DNA from: Clitopilus passeckerianus
Lineage: Eukaryota; Basidiomycota; Agaricomycetes; Agaricales; Entolomataceae
NCBI GenBank assembly: GCA_944990035.1
Contig: CALYLX010000128.1
Coordinates: 1,240,001-1,304,000, forward strand
Length of the DNA stretch: 64,000 nt
Direction: 5' to 3'
The notes below the pieces were generated by a model that saw only the letters and a program-made list of their open reading frames with translations, did not search any database and was not told the DNA's origin. Position 1 is the stretch's first letter; every line of letters begins with the position of its first letter. The translations under genes were made by a program, and so were the position numbers. Of the stretch, positions 35,782 through 47,816 are shown piece after piece.

Positions 35782-36911
35782 CTCTGGAGGATATGCGGCT
35801 GATGACTCGATCCAATCTTCGTCGGGACGAAGCCATTTTAAGTCGCATACATTTCATGTACTTGTACTCAGCAGAGAACGGCAGGTATCGAATACCGTGC
35901 TAGGTGCAATAATTCGGTACATTGGCTGTCCGTCTGCGCCATGGCGCGTTAGACATGAATATTGGTGCTCGTCAATCGCGAATGCAAAAACCAGTGTCAC
36001 GACTAAATGAAGCGGTGCCCACGTGTTGGCGCTAAATGTCCTGATAGGAATTATGCTTAAACATGGGAACACCGCCGTTTTTGGTCCCCAGGTCCCAGTC
36101 AGTTTTTTCTGTTCCTCCCAAGTAGCCGCCGGGGGGCATCGTCGTCCTAAGGCTGTGTTCCCAAGATGATTGCGCCTGCAGGCTGGATCACCAATCGTCT
36201 GTCGGATCACTGGGACCCTGAATGATCGCAATCCTAAATTGGCAACGACATCAATTTGCTTCGGGATAGGGAATTGTCGATAACCGGTCCACCAGGTCGA
36301 ACCAAGGAACGTTGCAATAAAGAGATTGAGTGGGGCGGCGAAGTTGTGTCATTCGCTCAGAGATGACAAAGTCCAGACTTTCGCGTTGGCGAATGCTCTG
36401 CAAATGAACTCTGGTTTCTAAGCAGTGTTACCATGCATTCGTCGGCAAGAATGCAAGGAACCAATACAGTTCAATCTACGATTCTGTGTCGTCATGGTCA
36501 GTCGACGTCTTGCACGATGCTTCTTCAGCTTAATTCTGCCCAGTAATCTAGATCGAGGCTTCCACGTACCGACGGAGATTCAGGCGAGTCGGTTCTCGGG
36601 GAGGCTAGAGAACAATTGAGGGAAATGAATACGGTACGCCAGACACGAGGCCTTCCAACGTGATCAACAGCAAGTTCCCGCACTGAAGCACGCATTTCGC
36701 CCCGAAATGCAAGTTTAGAAACGCTTCCAGCAGCCATAAAACACAAAAAAAGGCGTGTTGTGCGCGTGGATCAAGGGACCGTGTATCATGTAATCAACAA
36801 CCTGCCTATTGTGGAAACCTGTGTTAGTAACTACAGCAGCTCCTTGACTGTATAAAGGTGATTCTATGACTTGTTCTGCTCCAATTCGCATAGTCAACAC
36901 ACATTAACACC
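35782..36911. other. Largest gene-free interval (1.13 kb)
   Basis: No coding sequence, RNA gene or repeat could be supported. Short open frames (36425-36619 plus, 36715-36900 minus) have no conserved look. A Leu/Trp-rich frame next to the pseudophosphatase start may be an unannotated 5' exon. A CACGTG E-box lies near 36020 and a TATAAAGG at 36851-36858 belonging to the next gene. Confidence 0.5.
36851..36858 (+). promoter_or_regulatory. TATA box of the small basic protein gene
   Basis: TATAAAGG 54 bp upstream of the start codon at 36912. A strong TATA element suggests regulated rather than housekeeping expression. Confidence 0.5.
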
Positions 36912-37459
36912 ATGAAGATTGAGTGGGCCTCTTCTGTAAGCTCTCGCTAACTCTAACTTCAAAGTAACTTCACTAACCTACGACTCACAGTTCAATGCTG
37001 ATGGATCTCGCAAGAAACCAGCGCCATCTAAGATGCATGGCTGGTTGGCCAAGATGAGAGGCACGTTGATAGGTGACGAAGAGCTTAGAAGTAGAGTAAG
37101 CGTGTTTGCCTCCCTTTCCGTGAACCTCACTGATTGGTGCTCATCAGGGAATGCGTGAAATGCGTGATGCTTCCAAGTGGAAGCAGAAACAGAAGGAGAA
37201 GGCCAGGAAGGCCAGGGCAGGACGAAGCATTTTCAGCATGTTCGTTGCGAGCAACAAATCGTCCACAAGACCCTCTCAGTCGAGAAGTCAAAGCCATCGA
37301 TCTCAGACACTCCGCCGCCCCAACCCGCCCAGTCGCAAGCCCTCCAGCAGACCTACACCACCGCCTCGGCGCTCGAGCACCCGCACTCAACTCACACGTG
37401 GATCCACTCAACACAGTCGCTCACGGCCAACGCCTCGTAGACGGAATACCACTCGATAG
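36912..37459 (+). CDS. Small basic Ser/Arg/Pro-rich protein, unrecognised
   Basis: Three exons: MKIEWASS, then FNADGSRKKPAPSKMHGWLA with KMRGTLIGDEELRSR, then a long last exon beginning GMREMRDASKWKQKQKEKAR. The front half resembles small amphipathic stress-type proteins of mushrooms (repeated K-M-x-G and R-x-M-R-E-M units, superficially CsbD-like). The tail (about 70 residues) is nearly all Ser, Arg, Pro and Thr (SRSQSHRS, SRPTPPPRRSS). This is an SR-type low-complexity region that could bind RNA or be phosphorylated. Introns at about 36936-36991 and 37096-37149. The strong TATA box suggests inducible expression. Function unknown; the SR resemblance is compositional only. Confidence 0.65.
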
Positions 37460-37858
37460 TTCATACAGATACATACACGATACCGACTCGATAACCATAA
37501 GGCTATGTGGATGTTTGTTGCGCCACATAGGGTTTATTTATCTCTTGAGCTAGTCTCTCGAACTAGACACAAGGATATATATTTACGATTTTAACGGACA
37601 CATCATCTATACCACACTACACATATATCACCTGCATGGCCAACATTGTACTAGATATACCATACACAAAAATATTGTTGTTATGGTATCCGAATCGGCC
37701 TCGTAAACCAAAAGGAGAATGCCTTGAGGCACTTCTGTAATGCTCACAGATTGGGAAGGAAAGGCATCTCGGTCCGAGATGGAGGAAGTGCGACTCCGGT
37801 GCCTCATCATTGAAAAGGAACTTGAAGAGACTCCAACACAAATTTCCGCAGATTTTCG
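37460..37858. other. Convergent intergenic region
   Basis: A 399-bp gap between the stop codons of two convergent genes. It is AT-rich near 37570-37690, consistent with 3' UTRs. Nothing else recognised. Confidence 0.45.
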
Positions 37859-38762
37859 TCATGTTGGGCCGGTGGCTTCAGATGAAATAGAATCTTTCTT
37901 CTTCTTTTTCCGCCTTTTGCGCTTCTTCTTTTTCTCAGTGTGCAAATCGTCATCAGACACATCTTGGTCACTTTCAAGATCATCCAGATTTAGAACTGGA
38001 CGTTTGAGAAGCTCGGTAGCTTGAGCAAATCGACGAGCGAAGTCTGGAGACGCTGGCGTCGGCATTGAGCTCGGATCCAATAATGGCAGGCTTGTCGGTA
38101 TAACTGTACAGGTTCAATCAGCTGCTCCGATACTTGGAATTGAAACGTACGGGGTGAGCTGTTTACTATAGGAGGTTTATTCTTCTCTGCCTTTTTCGGT
38201 GTCGCTTGTACATTCTGAACCGGCATCCGTTCCGGAATGGCCTGCGGAGTCTCTGACTCCATCTTTACGGAACGAATGGGAGGGAGCCCTGCCTGCGCAG
38301 GAGGTCGTTTGTCCTTGTTCTTCTTTCCGCCGACCTGGAAAGGGTCAACTCTGGCTTTCTTCTTGATCGCACCGGCCCTGCTTTCTCTCTCATCGTCAGA
38401 TGGTTCCTTCTTGACCTGAGTATCCTCTTCTCTGCCTCGTTTTTTGTCGGAAAGCTGCCCTTTCAAGCGTACAACATCGCGGGAAGAGACAGAGCTTTCT
38501 GGAACGGCAGCACCAACTCCTAATCTGTCGGGAGAGTGAGGTTCGGAGTGAACTCTTTGAAGATGAGGATTGCATACCGCGGAGGTCGTTTCAAGTATTC
38601 CTTTAGTTCGTTATCCGTACCCCCGGGCCGACTAGGTAGTTTCCGAGAGGTTTTCATCCAAGACGAGACCATGTCCTGAGCAAAGGACATGGATAAGTCA
38701 ATTTGAGCCTGGAGATTTTCCAGTTCAATGGCATTCTCGTCTTCTTCTAAGTTATTCTCCAT
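37859..38762 (-). CDS. Highly charged nuclear-type protein, possible DUF3245 family
   Basis: Three exons encoding about 250 residues. The N-terminus is acidic and helical (MENNLEEDENAIELENLQAQ, MSFAQDMVSSWMK) and resembles the short conserved head of the fungal DUF3245 family; I recall this from memory, so it is tentative. The middle is rich in Lys/Glu with likely nuclear-localisation stretches (DKKRGREED, IKKKARVDPF, GGKKNKDKRPP). The C-terminus has TPASPDFARRFAQATELLKR, then acidic SDQDVSDDD and a strongly basic KKKKRKRRKKKKKD. Composition suggests a nuclear or nucleolar location. Divergent from Gemin2 with 181 bp between starts. Confidence 0.7.
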
Positions 38763-38943
38763 AGTTTAGTAGTGTGCAGTGAGTGTTTCGAATAGATGAA
38801 GCAGAGTTCTGAATTATGCGCATTCTCCGTACATTGCAGATGTGGTTGAGGCAGTTTGTGTGATGATTACACAAGCATCCAATCTCTTCAAACGCACGGT
38901 TGATCTCTATCTACCACTTGCCTGCGTGCAGCTGCTTCTGATA

Positions 38944-40245
38944 ATGGCTCCGGGAAAACGCAAAAGAGCTGATTATGAAGACTCAGACGACGAAGAGCCA
39001 TCCTATGGAAAACAGATTCTTCCCGTCGCACAGCTTCCGGACGACTATGAAGCTGAACCAATGGATGGTATGGAATACTTGTTTATGGTTCGGTCTGTGC
39101 ACTCACTGCCATCTCGAATCGCTTGATGCTGACTCCCGACACGTATCTAGACGCGACGCTGCACGCCGCCCGCACATTACGAGGGTAAACAACCCCTACG
39201 AATTAGCTCCGGCACCTGCGCCTTGTCCTGTCGATCACACGACCGTAAATCGCGTTTCTTTGCCTTCAGATGAATGGCGAGAGCACTTTGAGGCCCGAAT
39301 CAAGAATTTCCGTCAAGTAAGTTGATTCTGTTTAATTTTCGCCATGGGAAACACTGACGGCCGTGAAGAACCTACAACAGCCAACAATTGACGTCTCATT
39401 CACCACAAACGGAGCAAAAACCCTACTTCCTGATAAAAAGGAACGTCTCTTTTGGTGGTTCTACCTTACAGGTCGGCCTGAAGAAGAGTGGAACCCGCCC
39501 AAAGCTCCAAAACGAACAGCAGCAGAGAAACGATTACTGAGCATGGGTCTGATTGCTCCTCCCACAGACCCTCAACTTACTCGGCAGGATTCCTTGCAAA
39601 CTGTTGATGAAGGTGAAGTAGAACGAGCCCTGCGCCCCGATCCATCAGACAGCCTTCCTACACCTACTGGTTCTCCAGCGCCCTCGAAGACCGTGGAAAT
39701 TGAAGTCTTCTCAGAAATGGAGACCTTCGTGGATCCAACGATACCACCAGAGCCCAAGCCTGACGTCTTGCGTGATATTGACGAGGTAAGATGACCGCAG
39801 TCATGGAAGGATCCCATATTGATTCTTTCCTTTCATTTAGCGAATGGCCTTGCATCTGCTCATGTACTTCACTCACTGGATTAACATATTCCTACAGACC
39901 CCGAACAACAAGAGCCGATTGGTTGAAGCTCATGGTCGCTGGATGTTTGCCCTGCTTTCTAAGGTTGGAGAGCAGTTATCAGGAGATGATGTGAGCCTGT
40001 TACGCAATCTTGCTCGTGCCTGCATTGCGCTCGTCAAGAAGTTGGTAACAACGCCACAGTCGGATGAAACAAGCGAGGCATTCGGCCTAGACGTTCATGA
40101 AGGAGAAACGCTTAGCGTGCGCTCATGTTGGATCATTGTTCAGACAATCGTGAGCGTCTGGGCCCAACGAGACCTTTGGATGGACGCCGAGGAAGCATTG
40201 AAGAACATTGATATTCCTACCAGCCCAACAGGGATGATGAACTGA
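38944..40245 (+). CDS. Gemin2 / SMN-interacting protein 1
   Basis: Homologue of Gemin2 (Brr1 in yeast), which holds the Sm pentamer during snRNP assembly. It begins MAPGKRKRADYEDSDDEEPS, then the conserved entry motif PMDGMEYLFMVRRDAARRPH. Further blocks: PSDEWREHFEARIKNFRQ, RLFWWFYLTGRPEEEW, a Ser/Pro-rich linker, LHLLMYFTHWINIFL, SRLVEAHGRWMFALLSKV, SLLRNLARACIALVKKL and SCWIIVQTIVSVWAQRDLW. These match the helical Gemin2 core in order. Stop at 40245. About 380 residues, five exons. With LSM3 and U1-C it makes three snRNP-related genes in the window. No SMN partner is visible here. Confidence 0.85.
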
Positions 40246-40528
40246 AGGTACTTTTTTCTTGTTTCGTACTCTACCTTGTGTGTAGCCTCGCACGTTCTTC
40301 GCCGAATTCATGACAGAACATTGACATTTGCGTGATGAAAACTGCCTTCTTCGCTTGAGCAAAAACAAAAATCATGGCAACCCTATGGAGAATCGCGGTC
40401 ACGTGGCCTCGTCAATTAAGAATCGCACTAACTTGTCCTTTAAAAGTTAGTCTTCTGCTGGCTTCATCGACCACGTTCTTTTTCGTTTCGCCCCGTTCCA
40501 TTCCTTTCTCCCACAGATACTACTCAAA

Positions 40529-41266
40529 ATGCGCTCTATCTTGGTCTCTTTGTCCCTCGCAGCTTCTGCACTTGCCCTCGCGGTCACTATCCAGGACCTG
40601 CTCAAGGTTGGCCAGCAACAGGCTCACAGGAGTACGTGCAATTCACTTCCTATGTTTTTAGTCTCTCTTTAACTTATGTTTAACAGAGTGAAATGGGTAA
40701 AAACCGCTGCCACCGATCCACAAAACTTTACTATCGTTTTGACTGGTGTATGTAGACCTCTCGCGTCCAATGGCTTCACAGCTGTTAACCCATGTTCAGG
40801 ACGCGGCTTTACTTCCGAACGGTCCCCAGGTTCTGCTAGCCCTGGCTCCAGCTGATGCTGACTCTGGAAGCAGCGCTGTGCGTCCCCCTTCAACCGGCTG
40901 GCCTGTAGGAAAAGGTTTCAGAATCCAAATTGCCAAGTCTGCCTCTGAACTTAGCACTGTGATTACGACTTCTGAGGCATTCACCATCGGCCTGGAACTC
41001 AGCTCAACCACCTCCTCGTCCTCCAGCTCAACGTGAGTAATCCATTGCTTTCGTCTCCTCCGTTGTTCCTGAGAATCGTATTCTCCCACTCATGTAGTCC
41101 TGGACCAACTAATACCGTTGTCGCCCCGACCGTCAACACCCCATCTAACTCCGCTGACACTCCCAGTCCCACCGATGCTCTAGGCCAGGACAACTCTGCA
41201 CTCAACCCCCTGAGTGCTTCTGGATTGATTCCCTTGTTGGCAATGATTGGTTTCGCATTCGCTTAA
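40529..41266 (+). CDS. KRE9/KNH-like secreted GPI-anchored Ser/Thr-rich protein
   Basis: Signal peptide MRSILVSLSLAASALALA, then after an intron with donor gtgcaa a Kre9/Knh1 N-terminal type beta-sandwich fragment (TVKWVKTAATDPQNFTIVLTG). DAALLPNGPQVLLAL, GWPVGKGFRIQIAKS and a Ser/Thr-rich stalk follow. The hydrophobic C-terminus (SGLIPLLAMIGFAFA) is a typical GPI-attachment signal. About 190 residues, four exons. Members of this family are abundant small cell-wall or surface proteins in mushrooms, with roles linked to beta-1,6-glucan in yeast. Upstream at about 40400 is a CACGTG. Function inferred from family only. Confidence 0.8.
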
Positions 41267-41488
41267 TTGCATTGTGCCTCATCACGAACTTTCATTTCCG
41301 CCGACATTTTGTTATCGTGTATTTTTTTCTTCTTTCTGGTGGTAGCGCTTCCTAAGATAGTACTGCTTTGTCGATTTGAGGATGCACTTCAATATACCCT
41401 TGCTGTCCGTTCATTGCGGCCTGTATCACATGCCCTCGCGTCCCGTCAATGTCATCGCCATCTCCGGTTGACTTGACTCACACCAGCC

Positions 41489-42647
<1,159 letters not shown>

Positions 42648-42680
42648 TATAGACTCCGTCAAGTTTCAGTATAACTTTCC

Positions 42681-43949
42681 CTACTTTAAATTGAATAGAG
42701 ATACAGCATTCGCCCCTCTCACACCATCCTTGTCGGCTTGGCTCCAACCTTGCACCGAATCTATAGCCTCCAGATTCTCTACCACACTTCGCCATTTCTC
42801 GGTGGCACTGAGTGGTGGGAAGAATGGATGGTCCGTTCCAAATAGCATCCTCTGGCTACCCAGAGAACGTATAGCTGGTGTATTGATCGAGGATCCGTTC
42901 CTATACCGCTCAGAACGGGCGATCGTATCGCTCACGAAGCCAAGCTCCTCTGGCCCATAAGCAACGGCATCCAGATACAGCTTTCCGAGGTAATAACGGG
43001 CATCATGGTTCAACCTGGAAGCTACGACTGGGTCATGGTCAATGCAAGAAGCAAGACGGGACGAAAGCTGAGGTAGAGCTCCACCCGAATGTGCGAGCAA
43101 TAACCGGAGTGAAGGGAAGCGATCCAAAACTCCCGCAAGGATAATCCTGGTTACGGCCTAGATGAAAAATATTGAGTATGAGAGTACTTGTGTGATAAGA
43201 GATAGAAGCTTTTGATACATACCACAGTGGTCTCGAATGGGAACCCGAGGGCAAGAGGAAGAACGTGCCCGTTATCCTTCTCACCCCATGCCTTGCCATC
43301 AACTCCGTAATGCGGGTGAATGAACACAACAAGGCCAGCTTTTTCGATGGCTGCCCATACCGGGTCCAATGCCTCGTCGTCAAGCCCTTTACCAACGCCC
43401 CGAGTGCCCATGATTAGCCCACGTAGGTGGGGTAACTGGGATATTTGATTCACACTTTCAAGGAGTGATTCGGTCGTTATTTCCGGAACCAGAGGGAGGA
43501 GACCGAAGCCATAGAGACGTTTGATTGTGTCATTAGGGACAACTGGAGACGTGGAGCAATAACCTTCGAGGTCTTCGTTGAGCTCGTTTGCGAGTTCTTG
43601 GGCCTCAGGAGGAGATAGGAAGTCGAGCCATGGGTTTGCGGAGCTAGTACACGAACTCCCGTTAGTCCGACGCTCAGCGCGGCAAGCTGAAATGGTCATA
43701 CCTCACCACTGAAACATCAATGCCATGCTTATCCATAAACTTTAACTTTTCATCTCTATCCCAGTATTGCGCTCCAACTGGTCGACCACCGCTAGGTTCA
43801 TGCTCAAGAATCAGCAAGCGTTCCGAGGCCTTGCCGTCAGCCCCGTTCACAGAACGAATGAGTGGTACTGTAGAACGCGATCGAAGTAATGAAGCATATC
43901 GTGGCAGGTAAACGTGAGTGTGAATGTCGACGAGGAGTTTGGAGGCCAT
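42681..43949 (-). CDS. ACMSD-type amidohydrolase (aminocarboxymuconate-semialdehyde decarboxylase-like)
   Basis: Amidohydrolase-2 family TIM-barrel enzyme, closest in layout to 2-amino-3-carboxymuconate-6-semialdehyde decarboxylase. Metal-binding elements: VDIHTHVYLPRY (HxH) at the start, VVFIHPHYGVDG, LRLLLAHSGGALPQ and RMLFGTDHPFFPPL (Asp). Additional blocks: FMDKHGIDVSVV, SSANPWLDFLSPPEAQELAN, GFGLLPLVPEITTESLLES and GLIMGTRGVGKGLDD. About 370 residues in three or four exons, start 43949, stop 42681. ACMSD diverts the kynurenine pathway away from NAD. The adjacency to BNA6 supports that reading, but related decarboxylases act on other aromatic acids. Confidence 0.88.
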
Positions 43950-44111
43950 TTCCCGATTAGCAACAGTAACGATTGGGACAGATATGGCAAAAGGGTGAGT
44001 TCTCGAAGCGAAGGGCCAATCAAACGTAAACGTTTCGTTCTATACAATTAACCAGAATAGCGTGGTCTCCTCAACCGAACAAATCGTTGACTTCAACGTT
44101 GTTACAGAGAA

Positions 44112-45692
44112 ATGTCTACTACAAGCCTTGACTATCACGATGAGCTCTGTGCCCTGCAGACTAAGGTAACTTTCAACATCTTTCTTTGAACAAGCTAAAT
44201 GAATGGCATTCTATAGATGAACAGCCTCGTTTCAGAGATTGTCCATGCTCAGGAGCACATGGATGACCTGGTTCGCAAATCCATGGCTCGTAATAAGCAG
44301 ATTCATGCCCTTGAAAGAGAGGCTGAGGATTTAAGGCGTGAAAATGCACGCCTTCGCCGTGAACAGAAGAAACCAGATTTTGGTAATGCAAACGAACTCA
44401 TGAATGCGATTGCGGCCCGTGACGCTGTTAACAAGAAACTACGGCTTACCTACCAGGTTACCTATGATGTACTGAAAGCATTTTCCGAGGTTGGTGGCCT
44501 CGTGTCTTGGGGCGACCATTGGCCATTCAACACTGAGTCTCTGTCCAGGAACTGAAATTTAAGATAGACCAGCTCCCCGGTCCAGACACCGAACTAGACG
44601 CAGCACAAGAACATATTGCCCGGCGGCAACACCTCATGGACATTCAAAGGAAGGTCGAAGGGTCTCCTTCAACCTCATCTAGCTCGTCGGGAGCTTCATC
44701 GTCAACAAGCGCACGATCTCAGCGTTCAACACCGAAGGCCTCAAAGGCTGGCCCAGTTAGACCCTCTCGCAGCGAACCCGGCCCTAGCAGAGCTCCACGG
44801 GCCAGCCCTCTAGTCAGAAGCATGACGGATGTCAGTTCGCCGCCTAGTGTTACAGTCATCGATGATCGCAGCACCGGACATACTTGGCGCATTCACGACG
44901 AAACTCCCGAGGCGTCCGAGATGGTTTGTGGGCCAGTCGCCCCCGATGTGCTTGAGAAAGTAGTCGGAAATCGTATAGAAGTTTGTGGCACTCTCATCTT
45001 GTTGTCCTGCATTATTCACAGTTTTCTTGATCATCTAGCCTGGAGCTGGCCAGGTGAGCGTGGTACATATGGCACTCTTGAAGTTTGCTGACTCTTCGAA
45101 GCTTGGAAACTACGACGGAGTATCCCCCAATCGGTTATTGATTGCACCAGGAAAGCTAGGCTTTGCTTTGGATCCTATCGTTGCCGAGGCCCCTTCCGGG
45201 AAAAGCTACCTTCTTGATTGGGCAAATCAACAGACTATCGCTTTTTATGCAGCCTCCTCAGGACCACAAGACTTGCACACATTTGTATTCCCGAGAAATG
45301 AGGTCGGTTGGCTCTTGTCACACACTTGATGCAAACTGAATGATGTTCTTGATAGAGAGGTTGGTTCTATATTGGTAAACTGACGTGGCGACTCGTAGAG
45401 GTCGATTCAATCTGGGATCATTTGACACAAGCAGTAAGAATTTGATGTGTTGAGCAACTTTGACGACCTTGATTCATAACCCTTTCAGGACCGTGCAATC
45501 GTGACAAAGAGACTCTGCAAACGTCAGAAACGATTTACCGAATCGCAAATCAAGGAGCGACTTGATACCAACGAGCTTCGGCATCTTGTCATCGAGCTTT
45601 CAAGCGACGGGCATGAGGAAAGCACGGTCAAGCTGGCAATGCGTATGGGATACAACATCAAAGAATTGAATGAGCAAGGGGAATTCGACTGA
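44112..45692 (+). CDS. Coiled-coil orphan protein
   Basis: Not recognised. The first two exons give MSTTSLDYHDELCALQTK and a strong heptad coiled coil (HALEREAEDLRRENARLRRE) up to about residue 90. A Ser/Pro/Arg-rich linker follows (GSPSTSSSSSGASSSTSARS) with likely phosphorylation sites. The C-terminal half is globular: TGHTWRIHDETPEASEM, GPVAPDVLEKVVGN, RLLIAPGKLGFALDP, AFYAASSGPQDLHTFVF, GWFYIGKLTWRLVEVDSIWD and LRHLVIELSSDGHEE. It ends LNEQGEFD. A tryptophan-containing YIGKLTWR block resembles unnamed Agaricomycete DUF modules. About 400 residues, five or six exons. Probably cytosolic or nuclear (no signal or membrane segment). Confidence 0.65.
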
Positions 45693-46238
45693 CTCGGTTA
45701 ATATTATCTTGGTCTCGGTGCCTTCGGCATTGTGCGGTTGTTGACTATGTTATTTTGGAAACGAGCATAGCAACACTTCTCATGACATACATCTAGAGAA
45801 TTTTTTATTTTGTGTACTTGAGATCTCTAACCTTGTATATTCTGGGTTTATATGGTCTTCTGAACTGTACGGAATCGTGCATTTTACATGGTTACAAAGG
45901 GGTCTACTCGGTCTGTAATTGCCTTCCCCAATCACCCAAACATGCCGACGGTCTATGATCGCTAAACCTGCCATGTGGCGAGTTCCTGGTCAATCAATCA
46001 TTGATATCGCTTGACAGGGATTGAGCCCGATTTGTGACAGAACAGGGAAATCACCTCAACTGGTGGAGTGGACAATCTGCGGATTAACCGTGTGCATAAA
46101 AGTATCCTAGCTCAAATGGTGCCTTCGTCGTTGTTCTTTCCCTCCCACAGGCTGGTGTCCTCCTCAACTGCAGTTTAGAACTGCCCTACGTTCTTTAACA
46201 TTTTACATTCGGCCCGCCGGTCCTTGACTTTTTCAAAC
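45693..46238. other. Intergenic region before the mucin-like gene
   Basis: A 546-bp tandem gap. A TATA-like GCATAAAAG at 46094-46102 sits about 137 bp before the next start codon. Pyrimidine-rich sequence follows (ctttccctccc near 46136), a common fungal promoter feature. No RNA gene or repeat seen. Confidence 0.45.
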
Positions 46239-47424
46239 ATGGCACACCGAGCTCCTACAAGGCTCCAGAAGCGTCACCAGGGAGTCTGGCCTCGGCAGGA
46301 ATCTGAGGCTAACCCTGCTGCGACCCCAATCTTCGATGAAGGCTTTCCTAAACGTGTCGAGAGCTCTAAGAAGGTGGAGGTTGTTCCACCTAGTACTTCA
46401 TTTTCAACCTCAGAATCGACATCTTCGAGTAGTACTGCTTCAACAAGCACATGGGTGTCTACGCAACCCAGTACCACCTCATCTACGGCATCGCCATCTC
46501 CACTTCCTACAACAAGCTCTACAGCTACTTCCTCGGAAACCTCCTCTTCCATCTCTTCTGCTCCGGTATCCGCCAGTAGCTCAATTCCCTCGTAAGGATT
46601 CCCTGCTTGAGAAAAAGATCGTAAGAGTCTCATGCAGAGTACCCCTAGATCATCGTCTTCTATCAAAACGTCCCAGGCAACCAGCTCCCCTTCTACCGTG
46701 AGATCAACCGCCCCGACGCAGCAATTTTCGAACAACCTTATCCCGACAACAACGTTCACAATGGGCTCATACACCTCGCCCAGCGATCGCCCCTCGTCAT
46801 TACCAACTGCAGCCGAAACAGGAATTGCTGATTCGAGTTCCGGTCGAGGGTGAGCGTGCCTTCTTCGCCTTTCATTTCAGTCTTACTGAATTCATTCTAG
46901 TTTCTTGGCAAACAAGGCTGCAATGGCAGGAACCTTTTCCGTCGTTGGCTTGGTTGGCGTTGGAGTTTTCTTGTCGCTTTTTCACCCTGTGGAAAAAGCG
47001 CTCGGCATTCACCCCAGGCTCACGGGTAATGAGGGACGATGAATCGTTCAAGAATTTCACGATGGTTGAACCAGAGAAGGCCGAGAGCTCAAACGGACAC
47101 GATAGCTACTACAGCCATGGAGACCATCCCACCGCTGATCTCGCCTCACATACGCCCATGGATCCCTTCGCCACAAGTGGCCCGGTGTATCCTGCCGCTG
47201 CTCAATATGGGTCCAGTCATAGCCTAGCTAATCCTTTCACGGACCCAGCCCCTTCTCACAGCTCGCACAACTATTCCCGTCAGCCGTCTAACCAGTCTCT
47301 GCGAGACGATCAATATATGGCGTATTCTGGAACCACCATTGATATGCCTGCTCCTAGCCGGAAGGTTCTAGCTCGATCATCGGTTCAGCCCTCGATAGAT
47401 TCATTCTACGGCGCAGCATATTAG
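46239..47424 (+). CDS. Mucin-like single-pass membrane protein (wall-sensor type), one apparent indel
   Basis: Unrecognised at family level. The N-terminal part (MAHRAPTRLQKRHQGVW) is followed by a Ser/Thr stretch of well over 150 residues (STASTSTWVSTQPSTTS...), expected to be heavily O-mannosylated. A transmembrane segment (GTFSVVGLVGVGVFLSLF) comes next, then a basic stop-transfer LWKKRSAF. The cytoplasmic tail is about 140 residues, rich in Ser/Tyr/Pro/His and ending SIDSFYGAAY. This layout resembles Wsc/Mid2-type stress sensors or SKG6-like proteins. The TM and tail are in different frames: TTTTT at 46978-46982 would have to be TTTT. The first intron (from 46592) is also unusually short as read. 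No clear cleaved signal peptide, so topology may be type III. Confidence 0.65.
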
Positions 47425-47816
47425 TGTTGGCCTCTCTGTAACTTCTTCTTTTCTGATTCGGTTGGTGGTCTTGATTGATCCGTGAAGTCCTTTCTCATTT
47501 TCTTTGCCCTTCTCTACCGTCTTTGTATTCTTTTATCTGTTTGAACTAAGTTATTACATTCGCATTTGTTTCATCTTTTCCTGACCTACTATCATTTATA
47601 GCGTTTATGTAGACTACATTATACATCGTACACGTACACACAACACTTGAACTAGCTGGAATACAATCATCCTTGTATCATTTATCTGAATTCACCCATG
47701 TCTAAATGGACTTGCCGAGGTCAGATATGTGGAGAAGAGGACCCGGTTACCGAGATCCGACCCGACTTTGCATCCGTTCATTCAGTTGAAGGACTGTCTT
47801 CCAATTACTTGCATTA
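47425..47816. other. Intergenic region, mucin-like gene to enoyl-CoA hydratase
   Basis: A 392-bp tandem gap. It is T-rich after the stop (cttcttttctgattc, tttctcattttctttgcc), fitting a 3' UTR. No gene or clear TATA box seen. Confidence 0.45.

Noticed and set aside
46274..46774. 166-codon acidic/Val-rich minus-strand frame
   Set aside because: Antisense of the Ser/Thr-rich stalk of the mucin-like gene; TC-rich codons give Glu/Val/Asp on the other strand.
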